A stretch of 58,161 nucleotides of DNA from CAZFVY01 sp964522665. GTDB taxonomy: Bacteria > Verrucomicrobiota > Verrucomicrobiia > Limisphaerales > CAZFVY01. Made by a program: the position numbers and the translations under genes. The notes under the pieces were generated by a model. That model did not search any database and was not told the origin of the DNA. It saw only the letters and a program-made list of their open reading frames with translations. The stretch spans positions 1 to 58,161 of the forward strand of contig CAZFVY010000036.1 in the NCBI GenBank assembly GCA_964522665.1, in the 5' to 3' direction. Positions 1 through 8,868 of the stretch are shown one piece after another; the first letter of the stretch is position 1; every line of letters begins with the position of its first letter.

Positions 1-306
1 GCAATACTCATAACCAGTTGATGCTGTGGGGCTAATGGGCGGATGATTGTGAATTCCGGTAGGCCTGAGACTTCCCTCCCGCGCAACGATTCAAGTAACT
101 TGCGTAACCGACCCGCGCTTGGCTTGCTCGTGACGGCGATCGCAAACGCGTAATCGACTCGGCCGGGGATCACGTTCATACCTCGTTGCTGCCGGTTCGC
201 GCCGAAATTCCCCGCCTTCGTTCCAAATCGAAAGCCAACTCTCGGAAATCCGCGCACAATGCGTCGTGAATCTAAACCTGAAGCTTGGATCAAAACGCAT
301 CAACAA
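1..306. other. left-edge stretch with no supported gene
   Basis: No reading frame here looks coding. A 71-codon minus-strand frame (91-306) has no recognisable domain, no sensible start context and an Arg-rich composition typical of out-of-frame GC-rich DNA. The stretch probably holds the promoter of the next gene, but I could not pick a convincing promoter. Confidence 0.5.
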
Positions 307-552
307 ATGAAACCAAAATCTCTATTCCTGCCTCTCGCGGCGCTGCTCGCCGCCGGTGGATGGTGGCTCGCCGGGGGAGCCTGGCGCGCGCCGGCGTTCC
401 ACAAATCAACCGTGGGAGTCAGCGTTGGAATGCCACTTGGCCGACCCACGCCCGGCCAGCCGCTCCGTCCGCCCGATCCGAATCGGCGGTTTCAGGACTT
501 AACACCGGAACAACGGGTCCAGCTCGCGAGACAGGGCCCCATCGGAGGATGA
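307..552 (+). CDS. small secreted or membrane-anchored hypothetical protein
   Basis: This encodes 81 residues. The ATG at 307 is preferred over the in-frame ATG at 259 because it puts a classic export signal at the N-terminus: MKPK, then a hydrophobic run of Leu, Ala and Gly to about residue 26. The rest is Pro/Arg-rich and ends in a short segment reading FQDLTPEQRVQLARQ, which looks like a short amphipathic helix. I do not recognise a family. It lies 52 bp upstream of the pseudopilin gene on the same strand, so co-expression is possible. No strong ribosome binding site is visible, which lowers confidence. Confidence 0.45.
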   Translation: MKPKSLFLPLAALLAAGGWWLAGGAWRAPAFHKSTVGVSVGMPLGRPTPGQPLRPPDPNRRFQDLTPEQRVQLARQGPIGG

Positions 553-604
553 GAAACAACCGTCTAGCCGAATGATCACCGATCCTTGATCCCCGGCTCA
601 GCTT

Positions 605-1282
605 ATGAAAACACAAACTTTTGAGGCGAACGGCTGCGCCGGACCGCGCAACCAGCCGGCTCTCCGGTTCCCTTGTCGCGCCTTTACGTTCGTTGAATTG
701 CTGGTGGTGATCGTCATCATGGCAATCCTGGCGGCCCTGCTGCTGCCTGCTCTGGGCCGATCGAAAGCCAAAGCCTATAACGCGGCTTGCGTGAACAATC
801 TTCGGCAATTGGGGATTGCCATCCGTGTTTATTCCGACGACAACCAGGAGCGCTTGCCGAGCGCGGAGATTCTTCCCACGCAGCCAATCGACCCCCAGAA
901 TCCGCTACCACGTATCTGCGATGTCCTGGCGAGCTATGTTGGCAGAACCGCTGGGACCAACGCAATGAGCGCAACGGTCTTCAAGTGCCCGGTCGATAAA
1001 ATGGGCAGGTTCGCCGCCGAAGGCTCGAGTTACGAATGGAATACTGATCTGAACGGGCGCCGCCTGGATGAAACCCGGACAGATAGCGCTTTCCTTCTCT
1101 TGCAACCCGGGAACTTTTCCGGCGGAGTTACGAACTTCGTCCTGACGTTTTCTCCGGGAACGACTCCGCTCCTTCTCGATTACGACGAGTTTCACCCTCG
1201 TCCGCCCAAATCCGGTAAGAATGTCGCGTTTATGGACGGCCACGTGGCGCCTTTGGAAGCCACTCGCGACCCATCCGACTAA
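605..1282 (+). CDS. type II secretion/type IV pilin-like pseudopilin (prepilin N-terminal methylation domain)
   Basis: This 225-residue protein has a basic leader of about 28 residues followed by FTFVELLVVIVIMAILAALL, the hydrophobic helix of type IV pilin-like proteins. PilD-type prepilin peptidases cleave just before that Phe. The C-terminal part has the pattern common in Verrucomicrobiota and Planctomycetota pseudopilins: NNLRQLG...YSDDN near residue 65-78 and a closing FMDGHVAPLE motif that resembles the H-X9-DG (DUF1559-like) proteins. Such proteins occur in large paralogous families in these phyla and are thought to belong to surface or secretion fibres; the specific role is unknown. 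The call rests on the leader and the conserved C-terminal motif. Confidence 0.9.
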   Translation: MKTQTFEANGCAGPRNQPALRFPCRAFTFVELLVVIVIMAILAALLLPALGRSKAKAYNAACVNNLRQLGIAIRVYSDDNQERLPSAEILPTQPIDPQNPLPRICDVLASYVGRTAGTNAMSATVFKCPVDKMGRFAAEGSSYEWNTDLNGRRLDETRTDSAFLLLQPGNFSGGVTNFVLTFSPGTTPLLLDYDEFHPRPPKSGKNVAFMDGHVAPLEATRDPSD

Positions 1283-1969
1283 CCGCCCAACACGGCGGCG
1301 CCGACTCTCTCCCGGAACAAAATGAACCGTCGAGAAGCTCCGCCCAGCTTGGAACGGCCGCCTCGGCCGACGCAGCGAGGTGGCTGACGTGCTCAAGGTC
1401 GGAGCAGGCGTCGGTAGCGCGCCTCGGTTGGGAGGAGCGCCGGGCTGGTTTTGAATCGGGTGAAGAGGGAGGGGTATACCGCGGTTGGATCGAGTCGAGC
1501 CAGTTATCCTTAAAACGGCGGTAGGAACCCGTCATCTTGCGTAATCATTTGGGCATAAGCGTTTCGGAAAAAAGGACAGCATCAACCTCATTTTGTTTGC
1601 CATCCCCCGAACCTCAATCCGCGCTGATGTTATCCAGTTTATTCCCGCCACCGCCACAGATATCCAACCATCAGCGTACTTCAACGAGACGAAACCCAAG
1701 GCGGAGTAGTATCATGGGAATGCAGGTCTCCGACTGCGCCCCGCACAAGCCGTTCCGGCGGCGACGCTGCGCCCGACGGCGTTGATGGTTCGTTCCGGGC
1801 GTGTGGGGGAAACACCGTATCGCGAAGCGATCCTCATCGACGCAGAATCAAAACTGGCATCCGCGCTGATCGCCGAGCGGCTTCCTTCCCGAACCCGCGT
1901 CCGCCAGGAAGCCGAAAGCTAAGGAACAGTTCGGCAGCGTAGAATGAGACTGCGCTCGAAGTGGAAAAG
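1283..1969. other. long intergenic region before the phosphoketolase operon
   Basis: About 690 bp with no convincing gene. Frames at 1537-1785 and 1785-1922 are open but short and lack recognisable domains. The region separates the pseudopilin gene from a long operon and should hold that operon's promoter, but no clear -35/-10 pair or regulator site stands out. Confidence 0.5.
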
Positions 1970-4471
1970 ATGAAAACGAGTTCAAATACGCTCGCGCCAG
2001 AGTTGCTGCGCAAAATCGACGCCTATTGGCGCGCGGCCAACTATTTGTCGGTTGGCCAGATTTATCTTTATGACAACCCGCTTTTGAGGCGACCGCTCAA
2101 ACTTTCCGACGTGAAGCCGTTGGTGGTCGGGCATTGGGGGACGACGCCCGGCCAGAATTTCATCTACGTGCATCTGAACCGGGTCATCAAAAAGTATGAT
2201 TTGAATATGTTCTACATCGCCGGTCCCGGTCACGGCGGTCCGGCGATTGTGGGCAACGTTTATCTCGAAGGCACCTGGAGTGAAGTTTATCCGAACATCA
2301 CCCAGGACGAAGCCGGCCTGAAAAGTCTGTTCACTCAATTCTCGTGGCCCGGTGGGATTTCCAGCCATGTGGCGCCGACGACGCCGGGGTCCATCCACGA
2401 AGGCGGCGAGCTTGGTTATTCGCTCAGCCACGCCTTCGGCGCCGCGTTCGATAATCCCAATTTGATCGTCGCCTGCGTCGTTGGCGACGGGGAAGCGGAA
2501 ACTGGCCCATCGGCGACCGCCTGGCAGTCCAACAAATTTCTCGACCCGATTACCGACGGCGCCGTATTGCCGATTCTTCATCTCAACGGCTACAAGATTT
2601 CCAACCCGACCGTGCTGGCCCGCATCGAGCCGGACGAATTGGAACAGTTTTTTCGCGGCTGCGGCTGGACGCCCTACTTTGTGGAGGGCGACGAGGCGGA
2701 AAAGATGCACGAACTCATGGCCACGGTCCTGGAAAAGGTCGTTCAGGACATTCGAACCATTCAATCTGCGGCGCGGCACAAGCAAGACATTTCGCGTCCA
2801 CGCTGGCCCATGATTGTCCTCAAGTCGCCGAAAGGCTGGACTGGGCCGAAAAAAGTGGACGGCCTGAAAGTGGAAGGCACGTTTCGCGCGCACCAGGTGC
2901 CGCTTTTGGTGGACGCCCAACATCCTCAGCACGTCAAGCAGCTCGAACGCTGGATGAAAAGTTATCGGCCGGAGGAATTGTTCGATAAGAACGGCCGGCT
3001 GATGCCGGAATTGGCCGAGTTGGCGCCGAAGGGCGACCGGCGGATGGGGTCCAATCCGCATACCAACGGCGGAGTTCTGCTCCGCGACCTGCGCATGCCG
3101 GACTTCCACGATCACGCGGTGAAGGTGACCTCGCCCGGGGCCGTTGATGGACAGGACACGCTGGTGCTCGGCAAGTTCCTGCGCGACGTGGCCAGGCTGA
3201 ATCAGGACCTGCGCAATTTCCGCGTTTTCGGTCCAGATGAGACGCTCTCGAATCTTTTGGGCGCCGTCTTTGAAGTCACCAATCGTCAGTGGGATGCGCG
3301 GGAAACAAAAGACGACGAATCTCTGGCGCGGACCGGACAGGTGCTGGATTCGATGTTAAGCGAACACCTGTGCGAAGGATGGTTGGAAGGTTATTTGCTC
3401 ACCGGGCGGCACGGGCTGTTCAATAGCTACGAAGCTTTCATCCGCATCGTGGATTCGATGTTCAGTCAGCATGCGAAGTGGCTCAAGGTGACTTTGGAAC
3501 TTCCGTGGCGGCGGAAAATCGCTTCGCTGAACTATCTGCTCGCCTCACATGTCTGGCAGCAGGATCACAATGGATTTACGCACCAGGATCCCGGCTTCCT
3601 CGATCACGTCATCAACAAGAAGGCCGACATCGTGCGCGTTTACTTGCCGCCCGACGCGAACTGTCTCCTGTCGGTCTTCGATCATTGCCTTCGAAGCCGG
3701 CATTACGTCAACGTGGTGGTCGCGGGGAAGCACGCCCTGCCGCAATGGCTGACGATGGATGCCGCGGTCGTTCATTGCACCGAGGGCATTGGCATCTGGC
3801 AGTGGGCCAGCAACGACCAGGATTCGGAACCGGACGTGGTGATGGCCTGCTGCGGTGACACGCCGACGCTGGAGATTCTGGCCGCCGTTTCCATCCTTCG
3901 CGAGCACTTGCCCGATCTCAAAATCCGCGTGGTCAACGTCGTTGACCTGATGAAGCTGCAATCCGCGAGTGAACACCCGCACGGGTTGAGCGAAGCGGAT
4001 TACGATTCACTTTTTACCAGGGACAAGCACATTGTTTTCGGTTTTCACGGCTATCCCTGGCTGGTCCACCGATTGACCTATCGTCGAACCAATCGCAACC
4101 TGCACGTCCGAGGCTACAAAGAAGAGGGCACGATCACGACGGCCTTCGACATGCGGGTGCAAAATGACCTGGACCGTTTTCATCTGGTGCAAGACGTGGT
4201 GGATCGCCTGCCTCATTTGGGTTCCAAAGGGGCTTACTTGAAACAGCAGATGCAGGACAAACTCATCGAGCACAAACATTACATCCACCAACATGGCCAG
4301 GACCTGCCGGAAATTCGGAATTGGAAGTGGGGCAGGGGCCAAAGTCCGAAAGGGAAGCGGCGGCCGGAAATCGCGGTGACGCCGGAACAAACCGCAAGGG
4401 CGATCAACGCGAACAAAAATGGAAAGCATCATAACCAGAAACAAACCAAAGGAGTCCACCATGCCAATTAA
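1970..4471 (+). CDS. xfp: phosphoketolase (xylulose-5-phosphate/fructose-6-phosphate)
   Basis: This thiamine-diphosphate enzyme cleaves xylulose 5-phosphate (often also fructose 6-phosphate) with phosphate to acetyl phosphate and glyceraldehyde 3-phosphate (or erythrose 4-phosphate). It has 833 residues from the ATG at 1970; a GTG nine bases upstream is in frame but less likely. Family landmarks are visible: GHWGTTPGQNF near residue 55, AGPGHGGPA near 85-93, PGSIHEGGELGYSLSHA near 139-155, the ThDP-binding GDGEAETGP near 172-180, and the conserved HLNGYKI further on. The last 40 residues are a Lys/Arg-rich tail beyond the usual end. It is the first gene of a long operon and overlaps the next gene by 11 bp. 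No acetate kinase gene is present in the window to use the acetyl phosphate. Confidence 0.97.
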   Translation: MKTSSNTLAPELLRKIDAYWRAANYLSVGQIYLYDNPLLRRPLKLSDVKPLVVGHWGTTPGQNFIYVHLNRVIKKYDLNMFYIAGPGHGGPAIVGNVYLEGTWSEVYPNITQDEAGLKSLFTQFSWPGGISSHVAPTTPGSIHEGGELGYSLSHAFGAAFDNPNLIVACVVGDGEAETGPSATAWQSNKFLDPITDGAVLPILHLNGYKISNPTVLARIEPDELEQFFRGCGWTPYFVEGDEAEKMHELMATVLEKVVQDIRTIQSAARHKQDISRPRWPMIVLKSPKGWTGPKKVDGLKVEGTFRAHQVPLLVDAQHPQHVKQLERWMKSYRPEELFDKNGRLMPELAELAPKGDRRMGSNPHTNGGVLLRDLRMPDFHDHAVKVTSPGAVDGQDTLVLGKFLRDVARLNQDLRNFRVFGPDETLSNLLGAVFEVTNRQWDARETKDDESLARTGQVLDSMLSEHLCEGWLEGYLLTGRHGLFNSYEAFIRIVDSMFSQHAKWLKVTLELPWRRKIASLNYLLASHVWQQDHNGFTHQDPGFLDHVINKKADIVRVYLPPDANCLLSVFDHCLRSRHYVNVVVAGKHALPQWLTMDAAVVHCTEGIGIWQWASNDQDSEPDVVMACCGDTPTLEILAAVSILREHLPDLKIRVVNVVDLMKLQSASEHPHGLSEADYDSLFTRDKHIVFGFHGYPWLVHRLTYRRTNRNLHVRGYKEEGTITTAFDMRVQNDLDRFHLVQDVVDRLPHLGSKGAYLKQQMQDKLIEHKHYIHQHGQDLPEIRNWKWGRGQSPKGKRRPEIAVTPEQTARAINANKNGKHHNQKQTKGVHHAN

Positions 4472-4823
4472 CCTCAGCGAAGAACACGGCGGCAAACTGC
4501 TCTCCGTCCACGTCAGCGGGAAGCTGATCAAAGAAGATTACGAGCGCTTCGTACCCGAGTTCGAGCGGCTCGTCCGGTTGCACGGAAAACTGCGCGTTTT
4601 GTTCGACATGACCGGTTTTCACGGCTGGACCGCCGGCGCGCTGTGGGCGGACACAAAGTTTGCGCTTCATCATTTCAGCGACATTGAACGACTGGCGATC
4701 GTCGGTGAGAAGAAATGGCAGGAAGGCATGGCGACGTTCTGCAAGCCCTTCACGAAGGCGACGGTCAAATACTTCGATCATGCGGACGCCACCGGGGCGC
4801 GGAATTGGTTGGATGAAGTTTAG
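4461..4823 (+). CDS. SpoIIAA-like (STAS-related, DUF3478) protein
   Basis: This 120-residue cytosolic protein matches the SpoIIAA-like family in length and pattern: an N-terminal beta strand (LLSVHVSGKL), then KEDYERFVPEFERL, a central FDMTGFHGWTAGALWAD, and a C-terminal AIVGEKKWQEGM...KPFTKA.VKYFD. The start at 4461 follows a GGAG at 4451-4454 and overlaps the end of the phosphoketolase gene by 11 bp, indicating translational coupling. STAS-fold proteins often act as regulators or small-ligand sensors, but the biochemical role of this subfamily is not established. Members often sit beside stress and energy genes, which fits this operon. Confidence 0.85.
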   Translation: MPINLSEEHGGKLLSVHVSGKLIKEDYERFVPEFERLVRLHGKLRVLFDMTGFHGWTAGALWADTKFALHHFSDIERLAIVGEKKWQEGMATFCKPFTKATVKYFDHADATGARNWLDEV

Positions 4824-4847
4824 CGGCGTCGGACGTCACCCGCACAA

Positions 4848-5870
4848 ATGATGACTCAAGATCTGAGAGAGACTGCCAGAGCCATGGTCGCGGACGACAA
4901 GGGCCTGCTGGCGATGGATGAAAGCAATCCCACCTGCGACCGTCGTTTCGCGAAACTGGGCATTCCGCAGACGGTCGAGGCCCGGCGCGCTTATCGGGAG
5001 TTGATTGTAACCGCGCCCGGGCTGGGCGAGTCCGTCAGCGGCGCGATCCTCTACGACGAAACGATCCGCCAGCGGACGAAAGACGGCGCCCCCTTCATTA
5101 TAGTCATCACCGACGCGGGGATCATTCCCGGCATCAAGGTGGATCTGGGCGCAAAAGATCTGGCCGGGCACCCCGGCGAGAAGATCACCGAAGGTCTGGA
5201 CGGCTTGCGCGACCGACTGAAGGAGTATTTCCAAATGGGCGCCCGGTTCGCCAAATGGCGCGCGGTGATTACGGTCGGCGAAGACCTGCCCAGTCGCAGC
5301 GGGCTTGAGGCCAATGCGCACGCGCTGGCGCGTTATGCCGCATTGTGCCAGGAGGCCGGACTTGTTCCCGTCGTTGAACCGGAAGTTCTCATGGACGGTG
5401 AACCCACCTTGGAGCGGTGTCTCCAAGTCACGGAGGAGGCGCTGCGAAACGTCTTCATCCAGTTGAATTGCCAGCGGGTGATGTTGGAGGGGATGATTCT
5501 CAAACCGAACATGGTGCTGCCGGGACTAAAATGCCCAAAGTCGGTATCGGTGGACGAAGTGGTTGACGCAACGGTGCATTGCCTCCTGCGAACCGTCCCC
5601 GCCGCGGTTCCCGGGATTGCTTTCCTGTCGGGCGGCCAATCCGCAGAACTCGCTTCCGCGCGTTTGAATGCCATGAATGTCCGGTTCAAGCCGAGACTTC
5701 CCTGGGCTTTGGCGTTCTCATTCGCCCGCGCCATCCAACAACCGGCTTTGGAGATCTGGCGGGGCGAAGAGGTCAACGTAAAAGCGGCGCAGCAGGCTCT
5801 GATTCATCGCGCGCGGTGCAATCGCGCGGCGCGGCGCGGCGAATATACGACGGCAATGGAAGCGGTTTGA
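4848..5870 (+). CDS. fba: fructose-bisphosphate aldolase, class I
   Basis: This enzyme reversibly cleaves fructose 1,6-bisphosphate to dihydroxyacetone phosphate and glyceraldehyde 3-phosphate by a Schiff base mechanism without metal. The 340 residues show the class I signature throughout: LLAMDESNPTCDRRF near residue 20, Lys in the IKVDLG segment (about 97), ARFAKWRAV (about 132-140), and VMLEGMILKPNMV, whose Lys (about 219) is the predicted Schiff base residue. It is about the length of animal-type class I aldolases. A second ATG follows the first directly. It lies 24 bp after the SpoIIAA-like gene and 3 bp before the HAD gene. With phosphoketolase it joins glycolytic and pentose phosphate carbon flow. 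Confidence 0.95.
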   Translation: MMTQDLRETARAMVADDKGLLAMDESNPTCDRRFAKLGIPQTVEARRAYRELIVTAPGLGESVSGAILYDETIRQRTKDGAPFIIVITDAGIIPGIKVDLGAKDLAGHPGEKITEGLDGLRDRLKEYFQMGARFAKWRAVITVGEDLPSRSGLEANAHALARYAALCQEAGLVPVVEPEVLMDGEPTLERCLQVTEEALRNVFIQLNCQRVMLEGMILKPNMVLPGLKCPKSVSVDEVVDATVHCLLRTVPAAVPGIAFLSGGQSAELASARLNAMNVRFKPRLPWALAFSFARAIQQPALEIWRGEEVNVKAAQQALIHRARCNRAARRGEYTTAMEAV

Positions 5871-5873
5871 CCG

Positions 5874-6626
5874 ATGAAAAGGCTCATTGTTTTCGATCTG
5901 GATGGGACGCTTGCCGAGAGCAAAGCGGCTCTCGACCCCGAGATGGCCGCGCTGCTGACCGGCCTGCTGGGTATTTTGAAAGTGGCGGTCATCTCAGGCG
6001 GTAACTGGCCGCAGTTCGAAAAACAAGTGCTCGCCAACCTGCCGCATGACGAACACCTGCGAAGTTTGTCGCTGTTGCCCACTTGCGCAACCAAGTTCTA
6101 CCAATTCGACTCCGGCTGGAAAAAACTTTATTCCGAGGATTTCACCGACACGGAGAAGGAAAAAATCATCGGCTCACTGAAGCAGGTGATGGCGTCGTCG
6201 GGATTCAAGCCTCAGAAGACATGGGGAGAAGTAATCGAAGACCGGGGGAGCCAGATCACCTTCTCCGCGCTCGGACAGCAGGCCCCCATCGAAGAAAAGA
6301 AGACATGGGACGCTGATTTTTCCAAGCGGACGAACATGAAAGCGCTCCTGGATAAACGTATCCCCGAGTTTTCCGTGCGCCTCGGCGGGACTACCTCCGT
6401 GGACGTCACCAAGCCGGGCATTGATAAAGCCTATGGGATTAGAAAACCCCGGGACACGCTGGGCGTGGCCATTGAGGAGATGATTTTTGTCGGGGATGCC
6501 TTGTTTCCTGGGGGGAATGACTATCCGGCCAAGGAAGCTGGGGTGGTTTCCATCCGGGTCAGAGATCCCAATGAGTCGAAACGGGTGATCGAGGCAATCA
6601 TCGCCTGTTTGGGTGGTCGATCATGA
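5874..6626 (+). CDS. HAD-superfamily phosphatase/phosphomannomutase-like protein (Cof/PMM type)
   Basis: The 250-residue protein begins with the HAD nucleophile motif FDLDGTLAES (Asp8 and Asp10), has a second motif at VISGG near residue 42, and ends with a Mg-binding motif reading VGDALFPGGNDYPA. The FPGGNDY element resembles eukaryotic-type phosphomannomutases and related HAD-IIB sugar phosphatases, so a sugar-phosphate mutase or phosphatase is likely; the substrate cannot be read from sequence. Its ATG is 3 bp after the aldolase stop, and its own stop overlaps the atpD start by ATGA. It is thus the physical bridge between the carbon genes and the ATPase genes. Confidence 0.85.
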   Translation: MKRLIVFDLDGTLAESKAALDPEMAALLTGLLGILKVAVISGGNWPQFEKQVLANLPHDEHLRSLSLLPTCATKFYQFDSGWKKLYSEDFTDTEKEKIIGSLKQVMASSGFKPQKTWGEVIEDRGSQITFSALGQQAPIEEKKTWDADFSKRTNMKALLDKRIPEFSVRLGGTTSVDVTKPGIDKAYGIRKPRDTLGVAIEEMIFVGDALFPGGNDYPAKEAGVVSIRVRDPNESKRVIEAIIACLGGRS

Positions 6627-8164
6627 AGGACCCAGGCCACCCCCTCAACCACGGCACGGTTGTCTCGGTACGAGGCAGCGTTGTGGACGTCCGTTTCGAT
6701 GCGAGTTTACCACCGATCTACTCGATTCTCCGCGCCGGAACAGCCAATGAGATCGTCGTCGAAGTTCTGGCGCAGCGGGATGCGCGGCACGTCCGCGGGA
6801 TCGCGTTGACGCCTACGCAAGGCCTCGCGCGCGGCATGGCGGTCGAGGATACGGGCGGGCCGTTAAAAGCGCCCGTTGGCAAAACGATTCTCTCGCGCAT
6901 GTTCGACGTATTCGGCAAAGCCATTGATCGGGAACCGGCGCCGGCTGATGTCCAATGGCGGTCTGTGCATCGCGCGCCACCGCTGCTGGCACGACGTTCC
7001 ACGAAATCGGAAATCTTTGAAACAGGCATCAAGGTCATTGATGTTCTCGTGCCGCTGGAGCGCGGCGGCAAGGCGGGCCTTTTCGGCGGCGCTGGCGTGG
7101 GCAAGACGGTGCTGCTCACGGAAATGATCCACAACATGATTGGCCACCAGGAAGGGGTGAGCATTTTCTGCGGCATCGGCGAACGTTGTCGCGAAGGCGA
7201 AGAACTCTACCGCGACATGAAGGAGGCCGGCGTGTTGCCGAACATGGTCATGATCTTCGGCCAGATGAACGAGCCGCCCGGCAGCCGTTTCCGCGTGGGT
7301 CATGCCGCGCTGACGATGGCCGAATATTTCCGCGACGACGATCATCGCGATGTACTGCTGCTCATTGATAATATCTTTCGCTTCATCCAGGCCGGCATGG
7401 AGGTGTCCGGTTTGATGGGACAGATGCCCTCCCGGCTTGGCTATCAGCCCACGATGGGCACCGAGCTTTCCGGACTGGAGGAGCGAATCGCGAATACAGA
7501 TACCGGCGCGATCACCTCCATCCAGGCGGTATATGTGCCGGCCGATGATTTCACCGATCCGGCGGCGGTGCATACCTTCTCGCATCTTTCCGCCTCCATT
7601 GTGCTTTCGCGCAAGCGGGCGAGCGAGGGCCTTTACCCGGCCATTGATCCGCTGCAATCCAGTTCCAAGATGGCGACGCCGGGCATCGTCGGCGAACGGC
7701 ATTACACCTTGGCGCAGGAAATCCGACGGACGCTGGCGCAATACGCGGAACTCAAGGACATCATTGCCATGCTCGGCCTGGAGCAACTCTCGCCGGAGGA
7801 CCGCAACGTGGTTGTTCGCGCTCGTCGATTGGAGCGCTTTCTGACTCAGCCGTTTTTCACCACGGAGCAATTCACCGGACTAAAGGGAAAACTCGTTAGC
7901 CTGAAGGACGCCCTGGATGGCTGCGAGAGAATCCTCCGCGACGAATTCAAGGATTATCCAGAGAGAGCGCTCTACATGATCGGACCGATTGGCGAAGCGA
8001 AAACGGCGTCTCCACCCGATAAACCAGCAGCCCCGGCGCAAGCCGGGGACAAACCTGCCGCGAAAGGAAGCCCAGAGCCAGCCGCCGATTCCAGGCCCGC
8101 AGCCAAGTCCGAACTGAAACCTAAACCGGAGCCTGAACCGGCTGCTACCGCTCATGAATCTTAA
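6623..8164 (+). CDS. atpD: N-type F1Fo ATPase subunit beta
   Basis: This is the catalytic subunit of the F1 head. The P-loop GGAGVGKT is at residues 155-162, followed by the catalytic-Glu region reading GIGERCREGEELY and the LLLIDNIFRFIQAG Walker B segment. The DELSEED loop is altered to LEQLSPED (about 386-393). The 513 residues exceed a usual beta subunit by about 45, because of a Pro/Lys/Ala/Glu-rich tail. Gene order and sequence place it in the N-ATPase group, which starts with atpD rather than atpB. It overlaps the HAD gene by 4 bp and atpC by 11 bp, so translation is probably coupled along the operon. Confidence 0.97.
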   Translation: MKDPGHPLNHGTVVSVRGSVVDVRFDASLPPIYSILRAGTANEIVVEVLAQRDARHVRGIALTPTQGLARGMAVEDTGGPLKAPVGKTILSRMFDVFGKAIDREPAPADVQWRSVHRAPPLLARRSTKSEIFETGIKVIDVLVPLERGGKAGLFGGAGVGKTVLLTEMIHNMIGHQEGVSIFCGIGERCREGEELYRDMKEAGVLPNMVMIFGQMNEPPGSRFRVGHAALTMAEYFRDDDHRDVLLLIDNIFRFIQAGMEVSGLMGQMPSRLGYQPTMGTELSGLEERIANTDTGAITSIQAVYVPADDFTDPAAVHTFSHLSASIVLSRKRASEGLYPAIDPLQSSSKMATPGIVGERHYTLAQEIRRTLAQYAELKDIIAMLGLEQLSPEDRNVVVRARRLERFLTQPFFTTEQFTGLKGKLVSLKDALDGCERILRDEFKDYPERALYMIGPIGEAKTASPPDKPAAPAQAGDKPAAKGSPEPAADSRPAAKSELKPKPEPEPAATAHES

Positions 8165-8543
8165 GATTCTCCTGCCGTTCCAAATCTTCGCCGACAAAAC
8201 CGATGTCTCGCGCATCGTCGCGGAAACGCGCGAAGGCTCGTTCGGTCTCCTGCCCCACCGGCTCGATTGTGTAGCGGCGCTCGCGCCGGGAATTCTGACC
8301 TATGAAACGGAAGCGGACGGGGAGGTCTTCGTCGCGGTGGATGAAGGGGTGCTGGTCAAGACTGGTCCGGACGTGCTCGTTTCCGTGCGCCGCGCTTTGG
8401 GCGGAAGGGATCTCAGCCAGTTGCGTGATGCGGTCGAAAAGGAATTCCTGACCCTGGACGAGCAAGAGCAAAGCGTGCGCGCGGTCATGGCGAAATTGGA
8501 AACCGGATTCTTGCGTCGTTTTGCAAACCTTCAACATGGGTGA
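8154..8543 (+). CDS. atpC: N-type ATPase subunit epsilon
   Basis: This 129-residue protein is the small central-stalk subunit that contacts gamma and the c ring. The N-terminal beta-sandwich pattern is clear: LKILLPFQIF, then EGSFGLLPHRLDCVAALAPG, where canonical epsilon has a GxxGIxPxH motif. A helical C-terminal region follows with Leu/Glu-rich heptads. It overlaps atpD by 11 bp and atpQ by 8 bp. The position directly after atpD is the N-ATPase order. Confidence 0.92.
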   Translation: MNLKILLPFQIFADKTDVSRIVAETREGSFGLLPHRLDCVAALAPGILTYETEADGEVFVAVDEGVLVKTGPDVLVSVRRALGGRDLSQLRDAVEKEFLTLDEQEQSVRAVMAKLETGFLRRFANLQHG

Positions 8544-8868
8544 CGAGCCAAAAGGCTCCTTGCGCGGCGGGCCGGCTCTCGCCGAACAGATCGGCGCGAA
8601 GGCAAGGCGCAAGCTCAAGGCGCGTAACTCCACGCAAGGTGTCTGGTTCGGTTTGGGAATGATGGGGCTGGTCGGCTGGTCGGTAGTCGTCCCGACGCTG
8701 CTCGGCGCGGCGCTCGGCATCTGGCTGGACAAACACCATCCGGGCAAACACGCTTGGACGCTGGCCCTGCTGATGGCCGGATTGGCGCTCGGCTGTTTCA
8801 ATGCGTGGTTTTGGGTGGCCAAGGAAGAAAAAGCCCTGCGGGAAGAATCGGAGGACGCGGATGAATGA
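8536..8868 (+). CDS. atpQ: N-type ATPase accessory membrane protein AtpQ (AtpI/AtpZ-like)
   Basis: The protein has 110 residues and two predicted membrane helices: one around GLGMMGLVGWSVVVPTLLGA and another around TLALLMAGLALGCFNAWFW. They are flanked by a basic N-terminus and an acidic C-terminus. Between the helices lies GIWLDKHHPGKHAW, a conserved element of AtpI/AtpZ-like proteins. The ATG at 8536 is preferred over an in-frame TTG at 8521 because it gives the short 8-bp overlap with atpC seen elsewhere in the operon. AtpI-like proteins are proposed to help assemble the c ring or supply magnesium; the exact role in N-ATPases is not settled. Confidence 0.85.
   Translation: MGDEPKGSLRGGPALAEQIGAKARRKLKARNSTQGVWFGLGMMGLVGWSVVVPTLLGAALGIWLDKHHPGKHAWTLALLMAGLALGCFNAWFWVAKEEKALREESEDADE

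Noticed and set aside
1537..1785. 82-codon plus-strand frame before the phosphoketolase operon
   Set aside because: Ser/Pro/Arg-rich, no domain and no start context; typical chance frame.
1785..1922. 45-codon frame just upstream of xfp (MVRSGRVGETPYREA...)
   Set aside because: Composition is plausible for coding but there is no recognisable domain, no clear ribosome site and the length is near chance expectation; left unannotated.
1982..3115. 377-codon frame antisense to phosphoketolase
   Set aside because: Antisense shadow of a strongly conserved gene; His/Arg-rich with no domain.
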